Source: an uncultured Erysipelotrichaceae bacterium
GTDB taxonomy: Bacteria > Bacillota_I > Bacilli_A > RFN20 > CAG-826
Direction: 5' to 3'
Assembly: GCA_902800355.1 (NCBI GenBank)
Contig: CADCEE010000012.1
Coordinates: forward strand, 1-59,287
Length of the DNA stretch: 59,287 bases
A program made the translations under genes and the position numbers. Below, in pieces: positions 51,981-58,911 of this stretch; positions within the stretch are counted from its first letter, which is position 1; each line of letters starts with the position of its first letter. Below the pieces are notes generated by a model. That model was given only the letters and a program-made list of their open reading frames with translations. It was not told where the DNA came from and searched no databases.

Positions 51981-53786
51981 TTATTTTATTGGTTCAAAAT
52001 CTGCTGCCCCGTGTTTACATAAAGGACAGACAATATCTTCTGGAAGTTCATCTCCTTCATAAACATATCCGCACACCTTACAGACATAGCCTTTCTTTTT
52101 AGCGGTGTCTGGTTTTGGTTTCACATTAGCCTGATAATAATTATAAGTCATAGTCTCAACGTTATTGATAATCTTACTTTCAGTAACAGAACAAATAAAC
52201 ATGCCATGAGTGTCTAAATCAACATAGCTATCAACTTTTAAAGAAATGAAAGCGTTAACATAGTTAGGTAACACTACTAAGCCGTTTTCACTTCTAATAA
52301 CTTCTTTGCCGGCAAATTTATCTTTGTCTTTACCAGACACAAAGCCATATTCTTGGAACACTGAGAAAGGTGCTTCAATATTTAAACAGTTAACATTAAG
52401 AACACCAGTCTTTTTAATAATGTCATGAGAATAGTTAGCTTTATTGATATTAACTGCGACTCTTAAAGGAGAATCAGTTAACTGAGAAACTGTATTCACA
52501 ATTAAGCCATTATCTTTAGATCCATCTTTAGAAGTCACAACATATAAGCCATATCCAATCTTGAATAAGGCTTTTGGATCAAGTTCTGGTTTCTTTTCTT
52601 CTTTGATTTCTTTATGAGCTTTATATTCAGCACATAATGTTTCTGCTAATGCAGAAATTTGTGCTTTATTTTCTTCAGTCATCGCAGATAATATTCTGAC
52701 TTTTGGTTCCACGATTTCCACATTCTTACAGCCAGAAAGTTTATCACTCATAACTTTAGCCGCCATTGGAGCCCAGGTACCATTTTCAATTAAGCCAATC
52801 TTCTTATTTTGGAAGTTACGCTCCACTAAGTGAGCAATAAAAGTATCCATAAATGGGAAAATACCGGCGTTGTAGGTAGTTGTGGCTAAAACGATCTTAC
52901 CGTATCTAAACGCATCTTCGACACATTCAGGCATATCATCACGCGCTAAATCACTACATGCAACTTTTGGACAGCCAAGTCTTTTTAATTCTTCACACAA
53001 GAACTCCACTGCTTTTTTAGTGTGTCCATATACTGAGGTATAGAAAACTGCTACACCTTCAGATTCAGTTCTATAAGAACTCCATGTATCATATTGTTTT
53101 AAATAGTGACCTAAGTCATGATCTAATACTGGTCCGTGTAATGGACAAATAATTTGAATATCTAAGGTTGCAGCTTTCTTTAATAAAGCTTGAACTTGGG
53201 CGCCGTATTTACCAACGATACCGATATAATATCGACGAGCTTCACAATCCCATCCTTCAGGATCTTCGACGTCATTGGCGCCAAATTTACCAAACCCGTC
53301 CGCTGAGAACAAGACTTTGTCATAACTATCATAAGTGACCATAACTTCTGGCCAGTGCACCATAGGTGCAAAGACAAATGTTAAGACGTGTTTACCTAAA
53401 TTTAAGGTATCACCTTCATTAACAACGATTCTGTTTTTAATTTCTTCATGGAAGAATTGTTCCATCATCTTAAAGGTTTTCGCGTTACCTAAAACTTTCG
53501 CGGATGGATATTCTTTTAAGAAGTTCATGATATTGGCAGAATGGTCTGGTTCCATATGTTGAACCACTAAGATGTCTGGTTTTCTAGCCCCTAACACTTC
53601 TTTAATATTAGTTAACCATTCTTTAGTGAAGTGTTGGTCAACTGTGTCCATAACCACCACTAAATCATCAACGATAACATAAGAGTTATACGCCATTCCT
53701 AAAGGAACTACATATTGGCCTTCAAATAAATCTACTTGGTGGTCATTAACTCCAACATAATAAATATCTTTTGTGACGTTTTTCAT
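51981..53786 (-). CDS. Composite flavodiiron protein: MBL, flavodoxin, flavin reductase, rubredoxin
   Basis: Reduces oxygen to water or nitric oxide to N2O in anaerobes. Four parts are seen in 601 residues. The diiron MBL domain (1-250) has H77-x-E79-x-D81-H82 and later HWPE and CPLHGPVLDH. The flavodoxin domain (about 255-400) has the FMN loop TSVYGHTKKA. A flavin-reductase-like domain (about 420-560) begins FKIGYGLYVVTSKDG. The rubredoxin domain (about 565-601) has CKVCGYVYEG and CPLCKHG. I start at ATG 53786, with GGAG 7 nt upstream. It may pass electrons internally from NAD(P)H through to the diiron site; that is inference. Confidence 0.92.
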   Translation of the reverse strand: MKNVTKDIYYVGVNDHQVDLFEGQYVVPLGMAYNSYVIVDDLVVVMDTVDQHFTKEWLTNIKEVLGARKPDILVVQHMEPDHSANIMNFLKEYPSAKVLGNAKTFKMMEQFFHEEIKNRIVVNEGDTLNLGKHVLTFVFAPMVHWPEVMVTYDSYDKVLFSADGFGKFGANDVEDPEGWDCEARRYYIGIVGKYGAQVQALLKKAATLDIQIICPLHGPVLDHDLGHYLKQYDTWSSYRTESEGVAVFYTSVYGHTKKAVEFLCEELKRLGCPKVACSDLARDDMPECVEDAFRYGKIVLATTTYNAGIFPFMDTFIAHLVERNFQNKKIGLIENGTWAPMAAKVMSDKLSGCKNVEIVEPKVRILSAMTEENKAQISALAETLCAEYKAHKEIKEEKKPELDPKALFKIGYGLYVVTSKDGSKDNGLIVNTVSQLTDSPLRVAVNINKANYSHDIIKKTGVLNVNCLNIEAPFSVFQEYGFVSGKDKDKFAGKEVIRSENGLVVLPNYVNAFISLKVDSYVDLDTHGMFICSVTESKIINNVETMTYNYYQANVKPKPDTAKKKGYVCKVCGYVYEGDELPEDIVCPLCKHGAADFEPIK

Positions 53787-53788
53787 AT

Positions 53789-54295
53789 TTATGCTCCTAT
53801 CCAAGCATTGAGCTTGTCGTCGATATATTCCACTTCGCTACCTTTACAAGCAAAGCCTTTTTTAATTAATGCACCTTTTAAAGAACCTTTGAGTTCAAGT
53901 TCAGCTAAACCTAACGCTCCTTCTTCATTTGTAGCAAAAGGATAAACGGTTTTACCAAGCCAAGAATGATCTTTTATAAAGCTAGCGACAATTCGAGGAT
54001 AAGTTCTCCACCAGCAAGGGAAACCTAAATAAATCACATCATATTCATCTAAAGATGAAAGTGGATTTTTATAAGCAACCTTTTCATTATATTGATCTTC
54101 AATTTTGCTTCTTTTTACACATTCTTGATAATTGGTGGGATAAGGAATTTCAGGCTCTAATTTATAAAGCTCACCACCAGTTTTGGCTGCAATCTTTTCG
54201 GCAACGATTTCAGTAAAGCCTTTAGTGATGACTTCCATTTCACCATTAACAGAATTCTCTCCAGTGCGAGAGAAATAAACAATTAATGTTTTCAT
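53789..54295 (-). CDS. Flavodoxin-like protein
   Basis: Flavodoxin_4-type fold of 168 residues. The FMN phosphate loop is FSRTGEN (about residues 8-14), and FPCWWRTYPRIVASF holds the conserved aromatic flavin contact. These proteins are low-potential electron carriers or quinone/flavin reductases. I start at ATG 54295 (MKTLIVYFSRTG), with GAGG upstream; five earlier codons look spurious. Its stop is 2 bp before the flavodiiron start, so the two are coupled and could be redox partners. Confidence 0.87.
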   Translation of the reverse strand: MKTLIVYFSRTGENSVNGEMEVITKGFTEIVAEKIAAKTGGELYKLEPEIPYPTNYQECVKRSKIEDQYNEKVAYKNPLSSLDEYDVIYLGFPCWWRTYPRIVASFIKDHSWLGKTVYPFATNEEGALGLAELELKGSLKGALIKKGFACKGSEVEYIDDKLNAWIGA

Positions 54296-54307
54296 ATGTA
54301 TACACCT

Positions 54308-54322
54308 CAATAATCATTATTA
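54308..54322. promoter_or_regulatory. Possible Fur/PerR-type box upstream of the flavodoxin gene
   Basis: AATAAT and ATTATT form a perfect 6-1-6 inverted repeat. Against the PerR consensus TTATAATNATTATAA, 11 of 14 defined positions match. It lies between the predicted promoter and the start codon of flavodoxin, a place suited to repression. Confidence 0.5.
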
Positions 54323-54345
54323 CAAATTATCAATTTTTAATAAAC
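54316..54345 (-). repeat. 30-bp promoter module, copy 1 (before flavodoxin)
   Basis: Matches 54568-54597 at 27 of 30 positions in the same orientation. On the minus strand it reads as TTTATT, 16 bp, TAATAA, so it may be a promoter with a shared control site. Confidence 0.75.
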
Positions 54346-54348
54346 TTA

Positions 54349-54538
54349 TTATTTTTTCAAATTCTCTTCAGGATGATGTCTAAGTGGGTGTTTACACTTA
54401 GGGCAATACACAAATCCCTTTGGGTACCATGGTCTGTAACCTAAGTCTTCTTGTTCATAGTCAAATTCCGTTAAACAGTATTCACATTTAATATGAAAAA
54501 ACCATTTTTTCGGCTTCGTTAGTTATCTTGATTGCCAT
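54349..54538 (-). pseudogene. Small zinc-ribbon protein, apparent one-base frameshift
   Basis: From ATG 54538 (GGAG 7 nt upstream) the frame reads MAIKITNEAEK then stops at once. Removing one base from the six-base run at 54505-54510 restores a 62-residue protein: WFFHIKCEYCLTEFDYEQED, PWYPKGFVYCPKCKHPLRHH. Two C-x2-C pairs (CEYC and CPKC) would bind zinc or iron, as in rubredoxin-like proteins. It heads the redox operon and is flanked by the two 30-bp promoter modules. A homopolymer sequencing error is the simplest explanation. Confidence 0.75.
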
Positions 54539-54567
54539 AATAATCTCCTATGTATGTTTGTCAAAAT

Positions 54568-54597
54568 ATTATTACAAATTTATAATTTTTAATAAAC
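54568..54597 (-). repeat. 30-bp promoter module, copy 2 (before the zinc-ribbon gene)
   Basis: Second copy, about 30 nt before the zinc-ribbon start. It keeps the TTTATT, 16 bp, TAATAA layout. A TTTTGACA stretch lies just after it on the minus strand. Confidence 0.75.
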
Positions 54598-54618
54598 ATA
54601 AAGTGATAGAATGTGTTT

Positions 54619-55158
54619 ATGAACTTAATGAATTACAAAGATTATTTAGTTATTAGAAAACAAATTGAGCCATTATATATCTCTAGCTTCCCAGAAGAAG
54701 AAAGACCACCAGTAGAGATGTTTTTCTCTTTTGCGTTAAAGGAAGATAACGATATTTATGGAGTTTATGATAAAGACTCTTTTATTGGCTTTACTAATCT
54801 TTTATTTTATAAAGATTTGTGTTATATCTTCTTTTTAGCGGTTTCTCCTGAATTTAGAAATAAAGGATATGGTAGTCAAATCGTTCAAGAAGTATTAAAA
54901 AAATATCCTGACAAAACCTTTATCCTATGCTACGACGAAGTTGATGATAAATATAGTGATAATGAATTAAGAAAAAGAAGAAGAGAATTTTACTTACGAA
55001 ACGGATTTAAAGATAATAATCTTAAAACATGTGAATATGGAGTTAGATATGACACAGTGTATCATGGATTGCACCAAGTAAGTTTTGAGGATTATCTAGG
55101 AATATTTCTACACTGCTATGGATCTGGAGTAGAGAAAATCGTAAAAAAGGCAAAATAA
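54619..55158 (+). CDS. GNAT-family N-acetyltransferase
   Basis: A 179-residue acetyl-CoA-dependent acetyltransferase of unknown substrate. Motif A reads FFLAVSPEFRNKGYGSQIV (about residues 76-94) with the pyrophosphate loop RNKGYG. Motif B ends REFYLRNGFKD. The start is uncertain: ATG 54619, ATG 54628 or GTG 54613, none with a clear ribosome binding site. It diverges from the zinc-ribbon gene and converges on a shared terminator with the membrane protein that follows. Confidence 0.87.
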   Translation: MNLMNYKDYLVIRKQIEPLYISSFPEEERPPVEMFFSFALKEDNDIYGVYDKDSFIGFTNLLFYKDLCYIFFLAVSPEFRNKGYGSQIVQEVLKKYPDKTFILCYDEVDDKYSDNELRKRRREFYLRNGFKDNNLKTCEYGVRYDTVYHGLHQVSFEDYLGIFLHCYGSGVEKIVKKAK

Positions 55159-55184
55159 AATCACCGATTGAATTTCGGTGATTT
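55158..55184. terminator. Bidirectional terminator
   Basis: AAATCACCGA (55158-55167) pairs perfectly with TCGGTGATTT (55175-55184) across 7 nt, with T-rich flanks on both strands. It serves the convergent acetyltransferase and membrane protein genes. Confidence 0.88.
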
Positions 55185-55201
55185 TTATTACAAAGTAATA
55201 A

Positions 55202-55861
55202 TTAGCGGATTACCATTGTAAGCACTAAGGCAAGTGCAGCACATCCGCTAGCAAACGCTGGGTGATAAATAACTTTTTTAACTTTGTCAAAGTTCCAGTT
55301 ATATTTTTCTGCTAATCTCATTGCTCCAAAGATTAAAGCGCCAGCAGCGAAAGTATAAAGAATTGCTACACAGTTAATCATAAATGTGTATTTTTCAAAG
55401 TTTTCAATAACTTGGCTTGCAGTGGCATAAGCTGGATTAACTCTAATAAATGTGGATACACCTAAATATAATGTATTAGCGATAATCATTGTGCCTAAGC
55501 CAGCAAAAGAAATGATATTTTTTGGTCTAATAATTAATAAGGCGACACCCATGAAAGCACCTTCCATGAGGATGTAATAAACTGGATTGATTGCCATGCC
55601 AAACACCAAACAGGCAATTAGTTTAATTGCACCAGCAAGGATAGCCATATAAATTGAGCTAGCAAATGTACCAGTTCTCTTATAACATGCACCCATTAAG
55701 AAATAGGCAATAGGCACCATAATGGTGCTTGAGGCTAAAAACATCGTGTTAGGAATAAAGTGCATATGAAGTAAACTACCTAAGGTAGCTTCTAAAATGC
55801 CCCATAATCCACCGAATAATAAAACTGAGAATAAAATATTTAAAACTTTCTTCTTTGTCAT
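55202..55861 (-). CDS. Unknown integral membrane protein, about six helices
   Basis: A 219-residue hydrophobic protein. Helices are seen at about 8-28, 40-58, 68-92, 95-112, 118-138 and 158-180, with a last one at the C-terminus. The size and the Gly/Ala-rich helices recall substrate-binding components of ECF transporters, but no specific motif is found. I start at ATG 55861 (MTKKKVLNIL), with GGAG about 10 nt upstream. It lies 49 bp after a small lipoprotein gene on the same strand, so the two may form one membrane system. Confidence 0.65.
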   Translation of the reverse strand: MTKKKVLNILFSVLLFGGLWGILEATLGSLLHMHFIPNTMFLASSTIMVPIAYFLMGACYKRTGTFASSIYMAILAGAIKLIACLVFGMAINPVYYILMEGAFMGVALLIIRPKNIISFAGLGTMIIANTLYLGVSTFIRVNPAYATASQVIENFEKYTFMINCVAILYTFAAGALIFGAMRLAEKYNWNFDKVKKVIYHPAFASGCAALALVLTMVIR

Positions 55862-55910
55862 ACTAATCATCTCCAATTAGGAATATATTAACTTAATTTT
55901 TAATTAATAT

Positions 55911-56450
55911 CTACCCTAAACAAATATAAATCGCGTAAAAAGTTGGATTATTGTGTTCAGTTTCGTTTTTGATCATCCAACCAGTAGAATTGATTGGGAA
56001 TTGAAGAACTTTTCCTCCACCATCAGGATCATAAACAGGTAAATCTTTAGGAGCTTCATAATCTTTTACCGGATTGCCAGTCCCCTCTTTATTGTTATAA
56101 ACATTATAAAAAGTTCCTTTTGTCCCAAAATAATCAATCATTAAACGATCAACAGTGAATTCAGACACTGATTTAATATAAGAGCCTGGTGCAAGTTGGA
56201 TTTGTGGCTCAGCTCCTTTGGTGTTAAGTTTACATCCAGCGCTAATTTCTACTTGATATGTTTTATCAGTGTCAGGAATAGTAAGAGTCACTACTTCTGC
56301 TGTTTCTGAATCAGTTGATGTTAAAGAAGTTTTTTCAGGAGTTAGAAGTTGAATATCTCCTTTAAAATCTGGAAGTCCAGTTGCAGGTTCTTCTCTACAA
56401 CCAGTTAAGGCAAATAATGGTAGTAAGCCTAAAATAAAAATTTTTTTCAT
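55911..56450 (-). CDS. Small lipoprotein of unknown function
   Basis: A 179-residue secreted lipoprotein. The signal peptide MKKIFILGLLPLFALTGC ends in the lipobox with Cys18. The mature part is rich in Thr, Ser and Asp and looks like a single beta domain; no known motif is found. AAAGGAA precedes the start. It is followed by the membrane protein gene, with which it may form a pair, and preceded by a structured non-coding stretch (56523-56548). Confidence 0.75.
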   Translation of the reverse strand: MKKIFILGLLPLFALTGCREEPATGLPDFKGDIQLLTPEKTSLTSTDSETAEVVTLTIPDTDKTYQVEISAGCKLNTKGAEPQIQLAPGSYIKSVSEFTVDRLMIDYFGTKGTFYNVYNNKEGTGNPVKDYEAPKDLPVYDPDGGGKVLQFPINSTGWMIKNETEHNNPTFYAIYICLG

Positions 56451-56522
56451 ATAATCTTTCCTTTCGGCATTATTTTTTCATAGATTTTATAAATAAAAAA
56501 GCACAATTTTTAGCCTCGCACA

Positions 56523-56548
56523 CGCGGTCATTAACCTTGAATGACGCG
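56523..56548. other. GC-rich hairpin in the lipoprotein/xdhC gap
   Basis: CGCGGTCATT and AATGACGCG pair over 9 bp with one bulged G and a 7-nt loop. It stands out as GC-rich in an AT-rich gap and has no T tract, so it is not an ordinary terminator. It lies about 75 nt before the lipoprotein start on the minus strand and could be part of a leader RNA or an operator. Confidence 0.5.
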
Positions 56549-56613
56549 CACAAAATAAAAAATTTTTTACTATATTAAATCTAGTTATCTCTTTAAAATA
56601 ATTAGTGAACATT

Positions 56614-57447
56614 ATGGTCGACATTTATAAAGAGTTAGACAAATTAAGAAAACAAGGTAAAGATGCCGTTATAGTCACTGTTACTGAAAAAAGTGGCATG
56701 GGACCAGCTGATGTTGGTAAAAAAATGCTAGTTACTGAAGGTAATGTTGCTTTTGGTACAGTCGGTGGAGGGGCAATTGAATATTACGCTAGAGAAAAAT
56801 GTAAAGAAGTTCTAGATAATAGAATATCTTTCTCAGAAAAATATGTGTTAAACGACCGCACTGTCAGCGTAGATGATGGCTCTATTATTCTACCAATGGC
56901 ATGTGGAGGTAGAGTCACATTATTCTATGAATTTATTGGTCCTAAACAATATGTATATATTTTTGGAGCCGGCCACTGTGGGGCAGCTTTAGCTAGAGTA
57001 CTTAAACCTTTAGGTTTTTTCACCACTATTATCGATGAAAGAGATTATGTAATTAACGCTTTAGATGACGCAGCGGATGTTAAAGTCAATGAAGGTTTTG
57101 TAGAATATATTGAAAAACATGGATTACCAAATAATCGTTATATAGTTGTCTGCACTCCAAGTCATCAAAATGACTTTCATGTCTTAAACAAAATTTTAGA
57201 ATTAAAGATTAAACCAAAATATTTTGGAATGCTTTGTTCTAAAAAGAAGATCGGTGATTATTTAGAAAAAGCCTACCAATTATATGGCAAAGATATCGAT
57301 CTCACTAATTTTTATTCTCCGATTGGTTTACAAACTGGTGGCGATTCTCCTGAAGAAGTTGCTATTTCTATTGCTGGAGAAATACTTTCAGTATTTTATG
57401 GCAAAGAAAGCATTAACTCTCATATGAGAGACTTAGCTAAAAAATAA
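56614..57447 (+). CDS. XdhC/CoxI family protein
   Basis: The family sulfurates or carries the molybdenum cofactor for xanthine dehydrogenase-type enzymes. The N-terminal XdhC domain shows GTVGGGAIEYYA and MACGGRVTLFYE. A Rossmann-type C-terminal domain begins VYIFGAGHCGAALARVL (about residues 112-128) and ends QTGGDSPEEVAISIAGEIL. At 277 residues it is complete. No molybdenum hydroxylase or cofactor gene is in the window. ATG 56614 and GTG 56605 are both possible starts. Its stop overlaps the HIT gene start. Confidence 0.87.
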   Translation: MVDIYKELDKLRKQGKDAVIVTVTEKSGMGPADVGKKMLVTEGNVAFGTVGGGAIEYYAREKCKEVLDNRISFSEKYVLNDRTVSVDDGSIILPMACGGRVTLFYEFIGPKQYVYIFGAGHCGAALARVLKPLGFFTTIIDERDYVINALDDAADVKVNEGFVEYIEKHGLPNNRYIVVCTPSHQNDFHVLNKILELKIKPKYFGMLCSKKKIGDYLEKAYQLYGKDIDLTNFYSPIGLQTGGDSPEEVAISIAGEILSVFYGKESINSHMRDLAKK

Positions 57448-57812
57448 TGGATTGTCCATTTTGTAATTTAAAAGAAAAGATATTATTTGAAAACGACTTA
57501 GCAGTCGCTTTTTTTGATTCTTTTCCAGTAAATAAAGGACACACTCTTATTGTTCCTAAAAGACATAGCGAACACTACTTTGAACTTACAGAAGGAGAAA
57601 TCGAAGCAATGTTCGAATTATCGCAAAAAGTAAAAGAATACTTAGACAAAGAATTTCATCCAGATGGATATAATATTGGTTTTAATGTTTTAGAAGCCGG
57701 TGGGCAAAGTATCATGCACACCCATATGCATGTCATCCCCCGCTATAAAGGGGATGTAGAAAAGCCTCGAGGCGGAATAAGAAAAATAGTCAAACAAAAA
57801 GACACTTACTAG
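57447..57812 (+). CDS. HIT-family nucleotide hydrolase
   Basis: Histidine triad protein of 121 residues, acting on nucleoside phosphoramidates or dinucleotides. The triad is HTHMHVIPR (about residues 91-99), with the catalytic middle His. A zinc-type pair CPFC stands at the N-terminus (residues 3-6), and GHTLIVPKRH (about 31-40) is typical. It is coupled to the XdhC-like gene by a one-base overlap. The stop lies in the terminator loop shared with mnmA. Confidence 0.92.
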   Translation: MDCPFCNLKEKILFENDLAVAFFDSFPVNKGHTLIVPKRHSEHYFELTEGEIEAMFELSQKVKEYLDKEFHPDGYNIGFNVLEAGGQSIMHTHMHVIPRYKGDVEKPRGGIRKIVKQKDTY

Positions 57813-58911
57813 AGTGCCTTTTTATTAACCTATAAATCTGTTCTTTTACCTTTATAATTACTGCGGCTTGACCTGGAGTAACCGCCTTATAAGGTTCATC
57901 AAATTTTAATTCTACTAGATCATCGTCTTTATAGAATATTATCACACCATTATCTTGTTGGCGATATCTGAATTTAGCGTAGATATGTTGGCCCTCTTTT
58001 GGCTTATCAGTAATGAAATTTAAATTACTCACTAAACAAGAATCAGAATTGAGTCGATCAGATTCAGAACCACTAGCAACATATAGTATGTTGTTCTTGA
58101 TATCTTTTTTAACAATAAACCATCCTTGAGCGGCTTCTCCGTGAATTCCACCTATCCCAAGTCCTTTTCTTTGGCCAATTGTGTAATACATCACTCCGTC
58201 ATGAGTGCCTATTACTCGATTAGTGTCAATATCGACAATATTTCCTTTTTTCGCAGGAATATAGTTTTTCAAAAATTCTTTGAAGTTTCTTTCTCCAATA
58301 AAACACACGCCTGTTGAGTCTTTTTTGTCGGCGATCTCTAAGTCTAAATCATGAGCGATTTTTCTAACCTCTTTTTTATCAATATCTCCTAAAGGGAATA
58401 ATGAGTATTTGAGTTGATCTTGACTAATTTGAGATAAGAAATATGTTTGGTCTTTATTTTGATCAAAACTCTTACATAAGTAGGCTTTCCCTTCTTTATC
58501 AATTCGCTTTGCGTAATGACCCATGGCGATCATATCAAAACCTTTTTCTTTAGCGAATTTTAAGAAAGCGTCAAACTTAATATATTTATTACAGAATATA
58601 TCTGGGTTAGGGGTTCTACCTGCTTCATATTCTCTAATTAAATAAGAGAATACATCGTCCCAGTATTCTTTAACAAAATCTATTCTTAATAGTTCAATAC
58701 CTAGCTTTTTAGCAACCGCTACTGCGTCATCATAATCTTTTTCTTGAGGACACTGCGAATTATTGATGTTCGGATTACCTAAATAATCATTATTAGCGAG
58801 ACTATCCCAGTTACGCATAAAACAGGCAGTCACTTCATATCCATCTTTTTTAAGTAGATACGCGGCTACTGCACTATCAACGCCACCAGAAAGGCCTACT
58901 AATACTTTCAT
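57790..58911 (-). CDS. mnmA: tRNA 2-thiouridylase MnmA (C-terminus probably misread)
   Basis: Thiolates U34 of tRNA for Lys, Glu and Gln. The ATP-binding loop is GLSGGVDSAVAAYLL (about residues 5-19). The catalytic cysteines are in NPDIFCNKYIKF and STGVCFIGERNFKEFL. The protein is normal up to TPGQAAVI. The current frame adds KVKEQIYRL and continues through the terminator. One extra base near 57855 would give VIYKGKRTDL and a stop at 57830, just before the terminator, leaving 360 residues. It starts on the last bases of dtd. Confidence 0.92.
   Translation of the reverse strand: MKVLVGLSGGVDSAVAAYLLKKDGYEVTACFMRNWDSLANNDYLGNPNINNSQCPQEKDYDDAVAVAKKLGIELLRIDFVKEYWDDVFSYLIREYEAGRTPNPDIFCNKYIKFDAFLKFAKEKGFDMIAMGHYAKRIDKEGKAYLCKSFDQNKDQTYFLSQISQDQLKYSLFPLGDIDKKEVRKIAHDLDLEIADKKDSTGVCFIGERNFKEFLKNYIPAKKGNIVDIDTNRVIGTHDGVMYYTIGQRKGLGIGGIHGEAAQGWFIVKKDIKNNILYVASGSESDRLNSDSCLVSNLNFITDKPKEGQHIYAKFRYRQQDNGVIIFYKDDDLVELKFDEPYKAVTPGQAAVIIKVKEQIYRLIKRHSSKCLFV
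57799..57820. terminator. Shared terminator of the HIT gene and mnmA
   Basis: AAGACACT (57799-57806) and AGTGCCTT (57813-57820) form an 8-bp stem, complete with one G-U on the minus strand and with T-rich tails on both sides. It lies inside the present mnmA reading frame, which suggests that mnmA should end before it. Confidence 0.75.

Noticed and set aside
56451-56604. Known riboswitch class in the lipoprotein/xdhC gap
   Set aside because: I could not match the hairpin to a class I know by sequence; it is kept only as an unassigned structure.
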